A model generated the notes under the pieces. That model had not been told where the DNA came from, ran no database searches, and was given only the letters and a program-made list of their open reading frames with translations. A stretch of DNA of 5,571 nt, from assembly GCA_046262415.1 (NCBI GenBank), contig JBHEMU010000025.1:1-5571 (forward strand). Reading direction: 5' to 3'. The stretch comes from JACDAS01 sp046262415 (lineage in GTDB: Bacteria > Actinomycetota > Thermoleophilia > Gaiellales > Gaiellaceae). Each line of letters opens with the position of its first letter. The first letter of the stretch is position 1. The position numbers and the translations under genes are program-made. Positions 5,041 to 5,571 of this stretch are shown here, piece by piece.

Positions 5041-5526
5041 ATGTCCTCCGCAGCTCGAAACCGCACGATGTTCTTCGCTGCCGCCGTCATGTGGGTGCTC
5101 GCGCTCGCGGTCCCAGGCGCCGGGCTTGCCGCCGATACCCAGGCGGGTGCGTCCGAAGGCTCCTCCGCAGGCGCGGGTGCCGACGACGGCAGCGTCTTCT
5201 GCGACCCGGCGACGCTCCCCGAGGGAGCCGTCTGCTCGTTGACTCCGGATAAGGAGGGGGACGAGGCCGACCCTCCAACTCAGGCCCCGGCGGCCGAGGC
5301 CGGTGCCGAGCGGCTCCCCGCCACCGCCGCAGATCTCGGCGAGGGTGAGATCGGAGGTGACGAGACGACCCGTGACGCATCGGCGACGCGGAGCGGCGAC
5401 GTCGGAAGCGTTCCGCTCGCCCGCACGGGACTGCGCGTGTGGCCACCCGCCGTCCTCGGCGCCTGCCTGCTCCTGGGCGGCGTGGGTCTGCTCGTCGTGG
5501 CGCCGAGGTCCCGGATCGACCGCTAG
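5041..5526 (+). CDS. Secreted low-complexity protein with LAxTG cell-wall sorting signal
   Basis: The 161-residue product has an N-terminal signal peptide: Arg6 and Arg8, then the hydrophobic stretch 10-24, with likely cleavage after GLA at residue 30. The mature part is poor in hydrophobics and rich in Ala, Gly, Glu, Asp, Ser and Thr. Its one distinctive element is Cys54 and Cys65 in VFCDPATLPEGAVCSL, which could form a small disulfide loop outside the cell. The C-terminus is a full sorting signal: LARTG (126-130), a hydrophobic helix at about 135-154, then a tail with Arg156, Arg158 and Arg161. Sortases cut between Thr and Gly and join the protein to the wall; LAxTG is the motif known for class E sortases of high-GC Actinobacteria. 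No sortase gene is in the window. The biological role is unknown; it could be a surface stalk, a pilus-like subunit or a spacer. The ATG is supported by AAGGAG. Confidence 0.85.
   Translation: MSSAARNRTMFFAAAVMWVLALAVPGAGLAADTQAGASEGSSAGAGADDGSVFCDPATLPEGAVCSLTPDKEGDEADPPTQAPAAEAGAERLPATAADLGEGEIGGDETTRDASATRSGDVGSVPLARTGLRVWPPAVLGACLLLGGVGLLVVAPRSRIDR
5416..5523 (+). other. C-terminal cell-wall sorting signal (LARTG, helix, Arg tail)
   Basis: The region encodes LARTG followed by a four-residue spacer, a roughly 20-residue Leu/Gly/Val helix, and APRSRIDR to the stop. The tripartite order matches sortase substrates. Ala at the second position of the pentapeptide points to class E rather than class A sortase recognition. 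Confidence 0.8.
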
Positions 5527-5533
5527 CCCGAGC

Positions 5534-5556
5534 GGGCGTCACCGGCCGGAGCGCCC
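5534..5556 (+). terminator. Weak hairpin after the last gene
   Basis: GGGCG (5534-5538) pairs with CGCCC (5552-5556), plus a T-G pair inside, and the loop contains the palindrome CCGGCCGG. The following bases CTCCCGTGCTTGCTC are pyrimidine-rich but contain no run of T. The window ends here, so the call is tentative. Confidence 0.25.
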
Positions 5557-5571
5557 CTCCCGTGCTTGCTC

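Noticed and set aside
1..5571. A novel defence system, CRISPR array, phage region or insertion sequence
   Set aside because: No spaced repeats, transposase, integrase, nuclease or toxin-antitoxin-like gene is visible. The genes are core tryptophan metabolism plus surface and export proteins.

Overview
The window is high-GC DNA read almost entirely on the + strand. It shows GTG/TTG start codons, GC-ending codons, an LAxTG-type sorting signal and a possible leaderless-style promoter. Together these suggest a high-GC actinobacterium, possibly of the Thermoleophilia/Solirubrobacterales kind. The class-level placement is inference, because no rRNA or taxonomic marker is present.

Layout. Bases 1-37 may hold the last codons of an upstream gene. 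Bases 38-229 are a leader or intergenic stretch with two successive hairpins. The second (106-159) is a very strong intrinsic-terminator shape that points at the next operon. Bases 230-2941 are a tightly overlapped trpF-trpB-trpA cluster: phosphoribosylanthranilate isomerase, then the beta and alpha subunits of tryptophan synthase. trpF and trpB share 4 nt and trpB and trpA share 8 nt, and all three use non-ATG starts. A GC hairpin and a possible promoter follow, then a 55-residue two-helix membrane peptide at 3002-3169. Bases 3170-3504 have no convincing gene but hold several hairpins. Next comes a secreted subtilisin-family (S8) protease (3505-4839) whose TTG start is fixed by a near-consensus Shine-Dalgarno. 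Its stop codon borders a palindromic TCCGGA tandem repeat inside a larger inverted repeat (4839-4947). The last gene (5041-5526) encodes a small secreted, low-complexity protein ending in LARTG, a membrane helix and a basic tail. That is a cell-wall sorting signal of the LAxTG type recognised by class E sortases.

How the genes work together. TrpF makes CdRP (1-(o-carboxyphenylamino)-1-deoxyribulose 5-phosphate) from phosphoribosylanthranilate. TrpA and TrpB together turn indole-3-glycerol phosphate and serine into tryptophan. The genes for the other steps (trpE/G/D/C) are not in the window. The second half concerns the cell surface (membrane peptide, exported protease, wall-anchored protein), with no demonstrated functional link to trp. 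I see no transposase, CRISPR array, phage gene, rRNA or tRNA. The points most worth a second look are the terminator-like leader before trpF, the low-complexity insertion in TrpB, the LAxTG protein, and the repeat with an out-of-frame Pro-Asp tract just after the protease stop.
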